In this document: piece after piece, positions 1 to 8,039 of the stretch
Numbering within the stretch: position 1 is the stretch's first letter
Layout: each line of letters opens with the position of its first letter
DNA from: Ignavibacteriota bacterium
GTDB taxonomy: Bacteria > Bacteroidota > Ignavibacteria > Tepidaquicellales > Tepidaquicellaceae
Direction: 5' to 3'
Assembly: GCA_020437545.1 (NCBI GenBank)
Contig: JAGQWH010000008.1
Location: 1-51,648 of the forward strand
DNA: 51,648 nt
Program-made: the position numbers and the translations under genes
The notes under the pieces: generated by a model
Told to the model about the DNA's origin: nothing
Seen by the model: only the letters and a program-made list of their open reading frames with translations
The model's database searches: none

Positions 1-2
1 CT

Positions 3-1166
3 TACGAACACTTTCCTACAGGCTGGGCTGTTGCATTCTCAACTCCATTCCAGATGTTCAAGCGCTATTCAGAATATTCCGGAGGTACCTGTGACCCGCT
101 GGTGATCAGCTGGCCAAAAGGCATTAAAGCAAAAGGTGAAGTCAGGAACCAGTATCATCATTCAACTGATATAGTCCCGACCATTCTTGATATCTGCGGT
201 CTGGAAATGCCGAAAGTATATAAAGGTGTTGAGCAGTATCCTCTTTCAGGCGTATCAATGCGATATACTTTCGATGCAAAGCCCGATGGAAAAACAAAGA
301 AAGAAGTTCAGTATTATGCAATGCTGGGAACAAGAGCTATCTGGAAAGACGGATGGAAAGCAGTTGCACTACACGTTCCTTTGATCGGAAGAGGTAAATT
401 CGATGAGGATGAATGGGAACTTTATCATGTGGATGAAGACCGTTCCGAATCAAAGAATCTTGCTAAGGAGCATCCGGAAAAGTTGCAGGAATTGATCAAG
501 GTCTGGTTTGATGAAGCTGAGAAGAACATGGTGCTGCCGCTTGACGACCGAAGTGCAATTGAACTTCTCGGGACAGAAAGACCGGCTGAAGAAGCACCGC
601 GTGAAAGATATGTTTATTATCCGGGTACAGCACCAATTCCTGAAGGTGTTGCTGTTAACTGCCGCGGACGTTCATATAAGATACTGGCTGATGTTGAAAT
701 TACGGATCCTGATTGTTCCGGTGTGATCTTTGCACACGGTTCGAGATTCGGAGGACATTCATTGTTCATTAAGGATAAGAAACTTTACTATGTTTACAAT
801 TTCCTTGGTATCAAACCTGAACAGAAATTCATATCCGGTGAGGAATTGAAGCCCGGTAAGTATACATTGGGAATGGAGTTCAATCGAGAAAGCTCAGGAC
901 AGTATCAGGAATCCATAGGCAATACAAAGCTTTACATAAATGAGAAAGTAGTAGCAGAGGGACCTATGAAAACCCAGCCCGGAAAGTTCACTCTTTCAGG
1001 TGATGGTTTATGTATAGGAAATGACAGCGGTGATGCCGTGAGTGAAGAATATAAATCTCCCGGTGAATTCAAAGGCGGGACAATTCTTGGCGTTGGTGTT
1101 TCAGTCGAGAAAATGCAATATCTTGATCTAGAAAAGCTGGCAGCTGCGGCTTTTGCTACGGATTAA
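3..1166 (+). CDS. Arylsulfatase, C-terminal part (cut by window edge)
   Basis: The open frame runs in from the left edge, so the start and the catalytic CxPxR region lie outside the window. The first visible codons (YEHFPTGWAVAFSTPFQMF) align without gaps to the middle of the sulfatase at 13170-15497, and the two stay clearly similar to their last residues, so these are close paralogues. The visible part holds the end of the sulfatase domain (GGTCDPL, SWPKGI, HHSTDIVPTILD) and the C-terminal beta-rich domain (FAHGSRFGGHSLFIKDKKLYY). By homology it hydrolyses sulfate esters; the substrate is unknown. A strong terminator follows at 1200-1258. What is seen is family membership and paralogy; activity is inferred, since the active site is out of view. 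Confidence 0.93.
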   Translation, partial: YEHFPTGWAVAFSTPFQMFKRYSEYSGGTCDPLVISWPKGIKAKGEVRNQYHHSTDIVPTILDICGLEMPKVYKGVEQYPLSGVSMRYTFDAKPDGKTKKEVQYYAMLGTRAIWKDGWKAVALHVPLIGRGKFDEDEWELYHVDEDRSESKNLAKEHPEKLQELIKVWFDEAEKNMVLPLDDRSAIELLGTERPAEEAPRERYVYYPGTAPIPEGVAVNCRGRSYKILADVEITDPDCSGVIFAHGSRFGGHSLFIKDKKLYYVYNFLGIKPEQKFISGEELKPGKYTLGMEFNRESSGQYQESIGNTKLYINEKVVAEGPMKTQPGKFTLSGDGLCIGNDSGDAVSEEYKSPGEFKGGTILGVGVSVEKMQYLDLEKLAAAAFATD

Positions 1167-1199
1167 TGTTTTATAGATATATAATGTAATTGTATAATC

Positions 1200-1258
1200 A
1201 TGTTTGCCTGATTGATAATGTTAAATTTATTTTAAAATCATATCAGGCAAACATTTTT
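1200..1258 (+). terminator. Rho-independent terminator after sulfatase 1
   Basis: A perfect 13-bp stem (ATGTTTGCCTGAT, 1200-1212, with ATCAGGCAAACAT, 1242-1254) is followed by a short T run. It lies 33 bp after the sulfatase stop and separates it from the DUF1622 gene. Confidence 0.85.
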
Positions 1259-1334
1259 AAATTTACACGGTTAATTCTTATAAATTTTACTGACAAGAAT
1301 GTTAACACAATTTTATAAACTTAATATATAAAAA

Positions 1335-1697
1335 ATGGAACTTGATCTGGATAGAGCCATAGAATTTGTAGCTTCGGCAATTGAAGTAATTGCTGTTATT
1401 GTTATTGCGGGATCGATCCTGTTAAGCATATTCAATATTGTTAAAAATTATAGTTCAAGAAAACCCGGATTTTTTAAAAGTTATAAAGACAGGATAGGAA
1501 AGGCATTACAGGCGGGACTCGAGTTTCTGGTTGCAGCTGATATTATCCGTACCGTTATTATAGAACCAACGATTGAGAGCGTTATTATTCTCGGACTTCT
1601 TGTTCTGATCAGGACATTTCTGAGCTGGTCAATAATAGTCGAATCAGAAGAAAGAGTTCCATGGAAGCCGGGGAAAAAAGAAGTTGCGGCAGAGTGA
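1335..1697 (+). CDS. DUF1622-family small membrane protein
   Basis: A 120-residue protein with three predicted membrane helices at about residues 12-36, 59-75 and 80-101, a basic loop between the first two (NYSSRKPGFFKSYKDRIGKALQAGLEF), and a short charged tail. Helix positions and the RIGKALQAGLEFLVAADIIRT-type segment match DUF1622, a family of inner-membrane proteins with no assigned function. It begins after the terminator of sulfatase 1 and faces a minus-strand gene convergently, so it is probably its own transcription unit. No Shine-Dalgarno sequence is evident. No catalytic residue is apparent and I do not assign a role. Confidence 0.8.
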   Translation: MELDLDRAIEFVASAIEVIAVIVIAGSILLSIFNIVKNYSSRKPGFFKSYKDRIGKALQAGLEFLVAADIIRTVIIEPTIESVIILGLLVLIRTFLSWSIIVESEERVPWKPGKKEVAAE

Positions 1698-1943
1698 CTC
1701 AGATACCTCTTTAATTATAAATGAAACTTTTAAGATATTAAAATAGAAGCCGTGCTTTTATGGGTTTATTCTAAAGTTACTGCTTAACGATAAATTTGAT
1801 CTGATAAGAATTAGTTGGTTTAAATATGCTTAAGTAAATTTTTTGAACACTGACAACCCCGGAATAACTTTAAACAGATGAATTGTGGAAAAAGGTATTC
1901 TAAGATATAATTTAAAACGTAAATACAAAACATCTGAGCCACA

Positions 1944-3368
1944 CTAACTTTTCGCTTCATTTATTTTCTCACTAAGCCACTTTCTCCAGAATAATTCTTC
2001 TGCTCTTGAATATTCATGTTCAAGATCATCCAGTATTTTTTTTCTGCCCGTTTCTTTATATCTGATAAGACCATTTAAGATCTTCAGAAAATTTTCAGAA
2101 CCTTTTTTATGAGATTCAGGAAATCCCGAATTTCTGTTCAGATAATCATGAAATCTCTTTTTTATTTTCAGACATTCCAGAATATTTCCGGAATCGTAAT
2201 AAGCAAAGATCTGAACAGTGTAATAATCAAGATCATGAATATAATATACTCTTTTCAATTTTGTTATAAATTTTACTGCATCTTTGTAATTCTTTCTTTT
2301 TAAATTCAGAAATGCAAATGCCGTATTCAGATTATTTTCACGGAGTTCTTCCGGCAGTATTTGTGAATATTCAATTATAAACTCCTCCGCCCATTTATCT
2401 TCATTCAGATTTAAAGCAATATAGACATAATCCCGGAAATGATTTCCTCCTATTTTCGAATTTTTAAGGTCATCCGTCAATCCGCTGTCTAATTTTGATT
2501 TAAGGATCATGAATATTTCACCGTCCAGATTTTTTTTTGTCTTTTGAGCAATTAATGTACAAACATTTAACAGACTATGATACATTTCATTTTTATAATA
2601 ATCCGAAAATAAATCTTTATTTTTAATAAATACCTTCCTTGCTTCTTTGAAATCAGTTATATCCTGAAGTGAATTAACTGCCGAATATAATTTAAACAGA
2701 ATTTCAAATATGACACTGTATTCAGGATAGATACTGTCGACAGTTTTCAGAACTTTGTGAAATTCATATTTCGAAAAAAACTCTTCTTTTATAATAACTG
2801 TATTATCGTTGTAAAACTCCATTCTTATCTTTTTTTCAATCAGTTCTGATATAAGTTCAAAGTAAAAATTCATGAAATTAAAATCTGAATATGTTTTATA
2901 CATTTCTGAAAATTCCTTTGACATGCCTGCCCTTGACAATGCAGGTAAGCATTCAAATGCTGACCTCTGTATTTCATTTAATGTCCGGTAATTAAATTCT
3001 GAGGACTTCAATTTTTTAATATTATTTTTATGATCACTTACCAAAAGCCTTGTAAGATCTCTTTTCCTGAACTGATTCCTTTTTAATCTATGTGCTTCTG
3101 CTTCCTCAGTCATGATCTCTTTAAGTGATAAAAACTGCTCCAGTGAACCTGTGAGCTCCGAGTATATATTCCAGAGACTTCTTTCAGTATATTTTTTTAA
3201 AAAGTAAGCGTGCAGATCTGTTCCTGATTCAATCTTATCAATTATGATCTCAGATAATCTGGTTTTTTTGATAAATGATAGTCTAAGAAATTCACAGAAT
3301 TCTTTTCTTTCTGAATCTGAAAGAGTTCCAAAAACTTTATAAAACTTATTACTATATCCGGAATTCAT
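1944..3368 (-). CDS. All-helical protein of unknown function (paralogue A)
   Basis: A 474-residue protein rich in Lys, Glu, Leu, Phe and Tyr, with no signal peptide, membrane helix or recognisable catalytic motif. It appears to be almost entirely alpha-helical, as in TPR-like or other helical-repeat scaffolds. Its N-terminus (FYKVFGTLSDSERKEFCEFL) resembles that of the 494-residue protein at 11399-12883 (FIKILKTFSRNEMNEFEKFL), and the two share overall length and composition, so they are distant paralogues. Each is transcribed away from a plus-strand unit associated with a sulfatase; here the divergent partner is the lipoprotein at 3584. Function is unknown; a scaffold or regulatory role would be a guess. 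Confidence 0.8.
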   Translation of the reverse strand: MNSGYSNKFYKVFGTLSDSERKEFCEFLRLSFIKKTRLSEIIIDKIESGTDLHAYFLKKYTERSLWNIYSELTGSLEQFLSLKEIMTEEAEAHRLKRNQFRKRDLTRLLVSDHKNNIKKLKSSEFNYRTLNEIQRSAFECLPALSRAGMSKEFSEMYKTYSDFNFMNFYFELISELIEKKIRMEFYNDNTVIIKEEFFSKYEFHKVLKTVDSIYPEYSVIFEILFKLYSAVNSLQDITDFKEARKVFIKNKDLFSDYYKNEMYHSLLNVCTLIAQKTKKNLDGEIFMILKSKLDSGLTDDLKNSKIGGNHFRDYVYIALNLNEDKWAEEFIIEYSQILPEELRENNLNTAFAFLNLKRKNYKDAVKFITKLKRVYYIHDLDYYTVQIFAYYDSGNILECLKIKKRFHDYLNRNSGFPESHKKGSENFLKILNGLIRYKETGRKKILDDLEHEYSRAEELFWRKWLSEKINEAKS

Positions 3369-3583
3369 TTGACTGGTAAGTTTATTTACAATAAATGCAA
3401 TTTACTCCCATAATCAATTAAAATCTATTTATTTACTATGGTAAGTTTGCTTTTAACTGCGTTTTGAAATTGATTTGATTTTAAATAATTTAACCATTCA
3501 AAAATATAAATATTAACAAAACATTTATTTTATTTCTTAAATATTAGAAGCATTTAAATATTCATAAATCAAAACTAAAACAT

Positions 3584-4021
3584 ATGCGAAAAATAATTTC
3601 AGCAGTATCAATTTTCTTTTTAACTCTAGTCTTTTTAGCCGGATGTTCCGGAAGTAAATCTACAACCGGTAAAGTATCACAATCCTCAATGATCAATAGT
3701 TTATCGAAAGAACTCGGGATGACAAAAGATCAGACAGAAGCAGGATTAGGTGCAATGATGATGCTTTCAAAAAATAAGCTTTCACCTGAAGATTTTACCA
3801 AACTCAGCAAAGGTATTCCCGGAGGCAGCAGCAGTTTGATAAATAAAGCCTCTGACCTTGGTGTAGTTCCGGGATCTGTATCTACAACTGCTGACATAAT
3901 AAGTGTACTTACAAAATTAGGAGTAAGTCCTGTTCAGGCAGCTAAATTCACCGGATCGGTTTTGAAATTTGCAGGTGGACTGGGAGGAAGTACATTAGGA
4001 TTGCTCTCAAAAGTTTTTTAA
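3584..4021 (+). CDS. DUF2780-like lipoprotein (paralogue 1)
   Basis: A 145-residue protein with an N-terminal signal peptide and lipobox (FLAGC, lipidated Cys21), so a membrane-anchored lipoprotein. The mature part carries a DUF2780-like pattern: LGMTKDQTEAGLGAMMML, then FTKLSKGIPGG, then LGVSPVQAAKFTGSVL. DUF2780 has no known biochemical function. A paralogue with the same layout lies at 18447-18890. It sits 75 bp ahead of the sulfatase at 4097 on the same strand with no terminator between, so the two are probably co-transcribed. Family assignment is from pattern memory and is fairly confident. Confidence 0.8.
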   Translation: MRKIISAVSIFFLTLVFLAGCSGSKSTTGKVSQSSMINSLSKELGMTKDQTEAGLGAMMMLSKNKLSPEDFTKLSKGIPGGSSSLINKASDLGVVPGSVSTTADIISVLTKLGVSPVQAAKFTGSVLKFAGGLGGSTLGLLSKVF

Positions 4022-4096
4022 TACAATATATTGAGATACATAATCTGCAATAAAAAGAATCAATAAAATTTTTTTAATAATAAAATCAAATTAAAA

Positions 4097-6451
4097 ATGT
4101 CATTAAAAGAATATAAATCTGGACAGACATTTCCCGGAGTAATAGGTAGAACTTATGACCAGTCACAACCTGCCTGGCCGGAGCCTAACCGGGCAAAGGA
4201 AGGTTCGCCGAATGTTTTATTCATTGTACTTGATGACACAGGATTCGGTCATCTCGGCTGCTACGGCAGTCCGATCAAAACACCTAACATAGATAAACTT
4301 GCTGCAAAAGGACTTCTTTTCAGCAATATGCATACAACAGCACTCTGCTCTCCTACAAGATCATGCATCCTTACAGGAAGAAATCATCACTCAAATCATG
4401 TCGGATGTCTTACGAACGGCTCGACCGGGTATCCCGGATACGACGGATATATGCCGTTTGAAAACGGAACCATGGCCGAAATACTTAAAGAGAACGGATA
4501 TAATACTTATTGTATCGGCAAGTGGCATCTTGCGCCGGAAGAAACCATGTCGGCTGCAGGACCTTATGACCGCTGGCCGCTTGGAAGAGGCTTCGAAAGA
4601 TTTTACGGATTTCTCGGCGGAGACACTCATCAGTATTATCCGGAACTTGTAAGAGACAACACTCAAACGGAACCTGAAAAAACTCCTGAGGAGGGATATC
4701 ATTTTACGGAAGATATTGTCGAACAGGCAAAATCAATGATCGCGGATTCAAAGCAGATAGCACCTGATAAACCATTCTATATGTATTTTGCTCCGGGAGC
4801 AATGCATTCCCCTCATCACGTTCCGAAGGAATGGGCTGATAAATACAAAGGCAAATTTGATAAAGGTTGGGACGTGTACAGGAAAGAGACATTTGCAAGA
4901 CAGAAGAAACTCGGTATCATCCCGAAGAATGCAAAACTTTCAAGACATGATCCTGATGTACAGGACTGGGAAAAACTTTCAAAGAAAGAGAAGACTGTCT
5001 TTGCCAGAATGATGGAAGTCTTTGCAGGCTTTCTTGAGCATACGGATCATTACATCGGTGAACTTATTGATTTTCTTAAGCAGATCGGTGAATATGAAAA
5101 TACTCTCATAATGCTGATATCTGACAACGGTTCAAGCGCTGAAGGCGGTCCGACAGGATCTGTGAATGAATGCAGATTCTTCAATAACCTTCCCGATACG
5201 ATCGATGAGATCTATGAGAATCTCGATAAGATCGGGGGACCTGAATGCTTTAATCATTTTCCTTGGGGATGGACTTATGCCGGCAACACACCATTTAAAA
5301 GATGGAAGCGGGAAACATACAGAGGCGGCGTAAGCGATCCTTTCATTATTCACTGGCCTAAAGGAATTAAATCAAAAAATAATGTCCGGACACAATATGC
5401 TCATGCCATCGATATGGTGCCAACTGTACTTGAAGCTGTGGGGATTGAACCTCCTTCGGCAATAAAGGGAATCACTCAGGCTCCAATAGAAGGAGTAAGT
5501 CTGGTAAGCACATTCAATAATGAAAAAGAACCGGATAAGCATGTTACTCAGTATTTTGAAATGCTCGGACATCGTTCACTATATCACGACGGATGGAGAG
5601 CAGTATGTCCCTGGCCCGGAACCTCCTTTTCGGAATCGGGAAGAAAGTTCGGAACACCCGTGGATGATAAAACTCTTACTGCACTCGATACAAAAGGATG
5701 GGAGCTCTATAATTTAAAAGAAGATTTCGCAGAGACAATTAATCTTGCTGCAAAAGAAAGAGACAGACTTATTGCTATGATCGGTATGTGGTATAATGAA
5801 GCAGGCAAGTATAATGTGCTTCCCGTTGACGGACGGGGAACGCAGAGGATTGCCGAGCAAAGACCTCAGATATCCGGTGCCAGGAGCAGGTATGTTCTTT
5901 ATAACGGTACTCAGGCTATACCGGCTAATGCGGCTCCGAAAATTCTTAACAGAAATTATTCCATCACTGCTGATGTAGTAATTCCTAAAAGCGGAGCAGA
6001 AGGTGTATTATTGAGCATGGGCGGAAATGACGGCGGAATTACATTTTATGTGCAGGATGGTAAATTATGTTTTGGACATAATTATGTGACGATAGATTAT
6101 TTCTATGCAAAGTCAGATAAAGATATTCCTGCAGGTAAGCATTTTCTGAGCATGGAATTTACGCCGACAGGAAAAGCTGATCCGAAGAATGGAAAAGGTA
6201 CTCCCGGAAATGTTTCTCTTATGATTGATGGTAAAGTAGTTGGTAAAGCAAAATTCCCTGTAACTACACCGATCAGACTCGGACAGGGAGCGCAAATGCT
6301 TGTAGGTTCTGATTCCGGTTCGTCAGTAATACCGGATTACAAACCGCCGTTTAAATTTACAGGAAAAATAAATAAAGTGATAGTAGATGTCAGCGGAGAG
6401 CATGTGGTTGATCATGAGTCTGAGATGAAAGTTGCATTGATGAAACAATGA
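4097..6451 (+). CDS. Type I arylsulfatase, large form, no signal peptide
   Basis: A 784-residue sulfatase. Metal ligands DD at 46-47, the CSPTR motif with Cys84 and Arg88 (the cysteine is converted to formylglycine in this family), Lys142-x-His144 in GKWH, His237 and His240 in the PGAMHSPHH segment, and Asp343-Asn344 in SDNG are all present, so the active site looks complete. Residues from about 600 form a C-terminal beta-sandwich-like domain, as in other sulfatases of about 780 residues. The N-terminus (MSLKEYKSGQTFPGVIGRTY) is polar and is not a signal peptide, which implies a cytosolic enzyme. It likely shares a transcript with the lipoprotein upstream and ends at the terminator at 6546. 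No formylglycine-generating enzyme is encoded in the window. Substrate unknown. Confidence 0.95.
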   Translation: MSLKEYKSGQTFPGVIGRTYDQSQPAWPEPNRAKEGSPNVLFIVLDDTGFGHLGCYGSPIKTPNIDKLAAKGLLFSNMHTTALCSPTRSCILTGRNHHSNHVGCLTNGSTGYPGYDGYMPFENGTMAEILKENGYNTYCIGKWHLAPEETMSAAGPYDRWPLGRGFERFYGFLGGDTHQYYPELVRDNTQTEPEKTPEEGYHFTEDIVEQAKSMIADSKQIAPDKPFYMYFAPGAMHSPHHVPKEWADKYKGKFDKGWDVYRKETFARQKKLGIIPKNAKLSRHDPDVQDWEKLSKKEKTVFARMMEVFAGFLEHTDHYIGELIDFLKQIGEYENTLIMLISDNGSSAEGGPTGSVNECRFFNNLPDTIDEIYENLDKIGGPECFNHFPWGWTYAGNTPFKRWKRETYRGGVSDPFIIHWPKGIKSKNNVRTQYAHAIDMVPTVLEAVGIEPPSAIKGITQAPIEGVSLVSTFNNEKEPDKHVTQYFEMLGHRSLYHDGWRAVCPWPGTSFSESGRKFGTPVDDKTLTALDTKGWELYNLKEDFAETINLAAKERDRLIAMIGMWYNEAGKYNVLPVDGRGTQRIAEQRPQISGARSRYVLYNGTQAIPANAAPKILNRNYSITADVVIPKSGAEGVLLSMGGNDGGITFYVQDGKLCFGHNYVTIDYFYAKSDKDIPAGKHFLSMEFTPTGKADPKNGKGTPGNVSLMIDGKVVGKAKFPVTTPIRLGQGAQMLVGSDSGSSVIPDYKPPFKFTGKINKVIVDVSGEHVVDHESEMKVALMKQ

Positions 6452-6498
6452 TTTTTGATCTTTGATCTTTGATTTTTGATCTTTGATCTTTCATTTTT
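6450..6498 (+). repeat. Heptamer tract, 7 units (GATCTTT/GATTTTT)
   Basis: Seven consecutive 7-bp units: GATTTTT, GATCTTT, GATCTTT, GATTTTT, GATCTTT, GATCTTT, CATTTTT. The first base is the middle base of the TGA stop codon of the sulfatase, so the tract starts on the stop codon. Confidence 0.9.
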
Positions 6499-6545
6499 GA
6501 TTTGAATGAAAAAAATTCCTGACAATAGATTTTTATTTATGTATT

Positions 6546-6618
6546 GTCTGTCTGCTTTTTCGCGGGTTTCATGATTATTCCCGCCTATGAATATTCAAAA
6601 AAGCAGACAGACTTTTTT
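6546..6618 (+). terminator. Strong terminator after sulfatase 2
   Basis: An outer stem of 15 bp (GTCTGTCTGCTTTTT, 6546-6560, with AAAAAGCAGACAGAC, 6598-6612) and an inner GCGGG/CCCGC stem (6562-6566 with 6580-6584) are followed by six T. It closes the lipoprotein-sulfatase unit. Confidence 0.9.
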
Positions 6619-6666
6619 AAAAAAAATATATAGTTAATGATACAATAAATTAAAATATTTTTAACT

Positions 6667-6996
6667 ATGAAATAAAATTTTTAATAGTTTTTCTTTTTTA
6701 CTTGCTCAGCAGTTTTTCTCTTTCACAGGCAGTGAAACAAGAGAGGATATAAACTTCATGCTTATTCAGCTGATATGCATAAGATATTTGAAGGCTGATA
6801 CTTTATGCAGTTTTCTCCGATCATGAAATTCGACTGGGAAAAACAAAAGTATAATATACCATTAAGATTTGCATTCGGGAAAGCATTCGCTAAGAATCTT
6901 TCAATGTTTGCAGCGAGAGAATACGTGGTCAGCGGTCCGGGTTAAAATGATTTCACAATAAGAATAAATGTTAATGCCATGTTTGCAGCTCTTTAA
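6667..6996 (+). pseudogene. Remnant of an outer-membrane channel-like protein
   Basis: Two coding fragments survive. The first, in a shifted frame, reads like a signal peptide and mature N-terminus (SFLLAQQFFSFTGSETRED). The second, from about 6790, reads YFMQFSPIMKFDWEKQKYNI, then PLRFAFGKAFAKNLSMFAAR, and ends NDFTIRINVNAMF. It resembles the last strands of transporter-like barrels, where a Pro-Leu-Gly-Gly-like strand is followed by a final amphipathic strand. Stops interrupt it (TGA near 6798, TAA at 6943-6945) and the middle of the gene is missing. It is therefore an internally deleted pseudogene lying just before an intact outer-membrane protein gene. The identification rests on short similarity. 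Confidence 0.6.
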
Positions 6997-7014
6997 ACTT
7001 TAAATAAAATAAAT

Positions 7015-7968
7015 TTGAATAAATTTTTAATTGTATTTGCAGTTACATTAATACTTATGTGTTATTCTGTGAATGATCTTCATGCACAGGGTGACGGACC
7101 CCGTGCATTTATGCTTGCCCCAAAAGGGGTATTTGGTTTAAATCCAAAATGGATAAATCTGAATCAGAATTTTCTTCCGGGCAGCAATATTCTTGTTGAA
7201 ACAGCTGATCTTAATATTAATGTTTTCCCTACAACATTATTTTATACTTTCGGGATAGGAGATCACTATGCTCAGGCAATGTTTATGCTCAATCCCGGAA
7301 ATGCAACCGGAAGCATTACATCGGATCTAAACCTGCCTTATACTAATCTTAATGCAAGTGGATTTTCAGACGGATTTTTCGGATTCAAATTAGGTTTGAT
7401 CGGAGCGCCTGCACTTAATTTATTACAGTTTGCCAAACATAAACCGGATTTTTCATTGATGAGTTATTTCAGACTCTGGTATTCCGGTACATATGACAGC
7501 AGCAATGCACTCAATTTAGGTTCAAACCGTCTGACCTATGAAATGGGACTTCCTATGAGCATTCCAGTATTTAAAAATGCTAAACATCCTTTGTGGATTG
7601 AAGCATATCCTTTTATACAGTTTTACTCTACAAATACTGAACCGTCCTTTATTTCCCGGGCAAATGACTCTTATCAGAAACCGCTCTTCGGACTTGAAAC
7701 TCATTACACATATAACATTACTGATAAATTCTGGGCGGGAATAGATTTACGATATCAATACGGAGGCGCTGTAGAGTTAGACGGTGTGACACAGGATAAT
7801 AAAATTAATGTTTTAGGGGGAGGTTTATCAGCTGGATATCAGTTTCTTAATTTCTTGAGCGGGAGTGCCTCATATGGGAAAATTTTAACAGGGGATAACA
7901 ATGCAAGTTCGGATTTGATCCGATTGAGCTTAATATTTGTTTATGCCAATACGAAAAATTTAAAATGA
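7015..7968 (+). CDS. Outer-membrane channel-like beta-barrel (phenol-degradation-channel type)
   Basis: A 317-residue protein starting at TTG, chosen because it gives a full signal peptide (cleavage near LHA-Q, residue 24); the next Met would destroy it. The mature protein begins GDGPRAFMLAPKG and continues with alternating amphipathic strands (NPKWINLNQNFLPG, LVETADLNINVFPTTLFYTF), ending in a Phe/Tyr-rich last strand. This is the layout of the Phenol_MetA_deg-like outer-membrane family, proposed to pass hydrophobic or aromatic solutes. It lies between two sulfatase genes on the same strand, 71 bp ahead of the second, so a channel for their substrate is plausible but not shown. Confidence 0.8.
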   Translation: MNKFLIVFAVTLILMCYSVNDLHAQGDGPRAFMLAPKGVFGLNPKWINLNQNFLPGSNILVETADLNINVFPTTLFYTFGIGDHYAQAMFMLNPGNATGSITSDLNLPYTNLNASGFSDGFFGFKLGLIGAPALNLLQFAKHKPDFSLMSYFRLWYSGTYDSSNALNLGSNRLTYEMGLPMSIPVFKNAKHPLWIEAYPFIQFYSTNTEPSFISRANDSYQKPLFGLETHYTYNITDKFWAGIDLRYQYGGAVELDGVTQDNKINVLGGGLSAGYQFLNFLSGSASYGKILTGDNNASSDLIRLSLIFVYANTKNLK

Positions 7969-8039
7969 AAAATTATCCTTGAGACCCATGAAGGAATAAT
8001 GAATGAATTAAAAATTATTTAAAATCCTAAAAATAAAAA

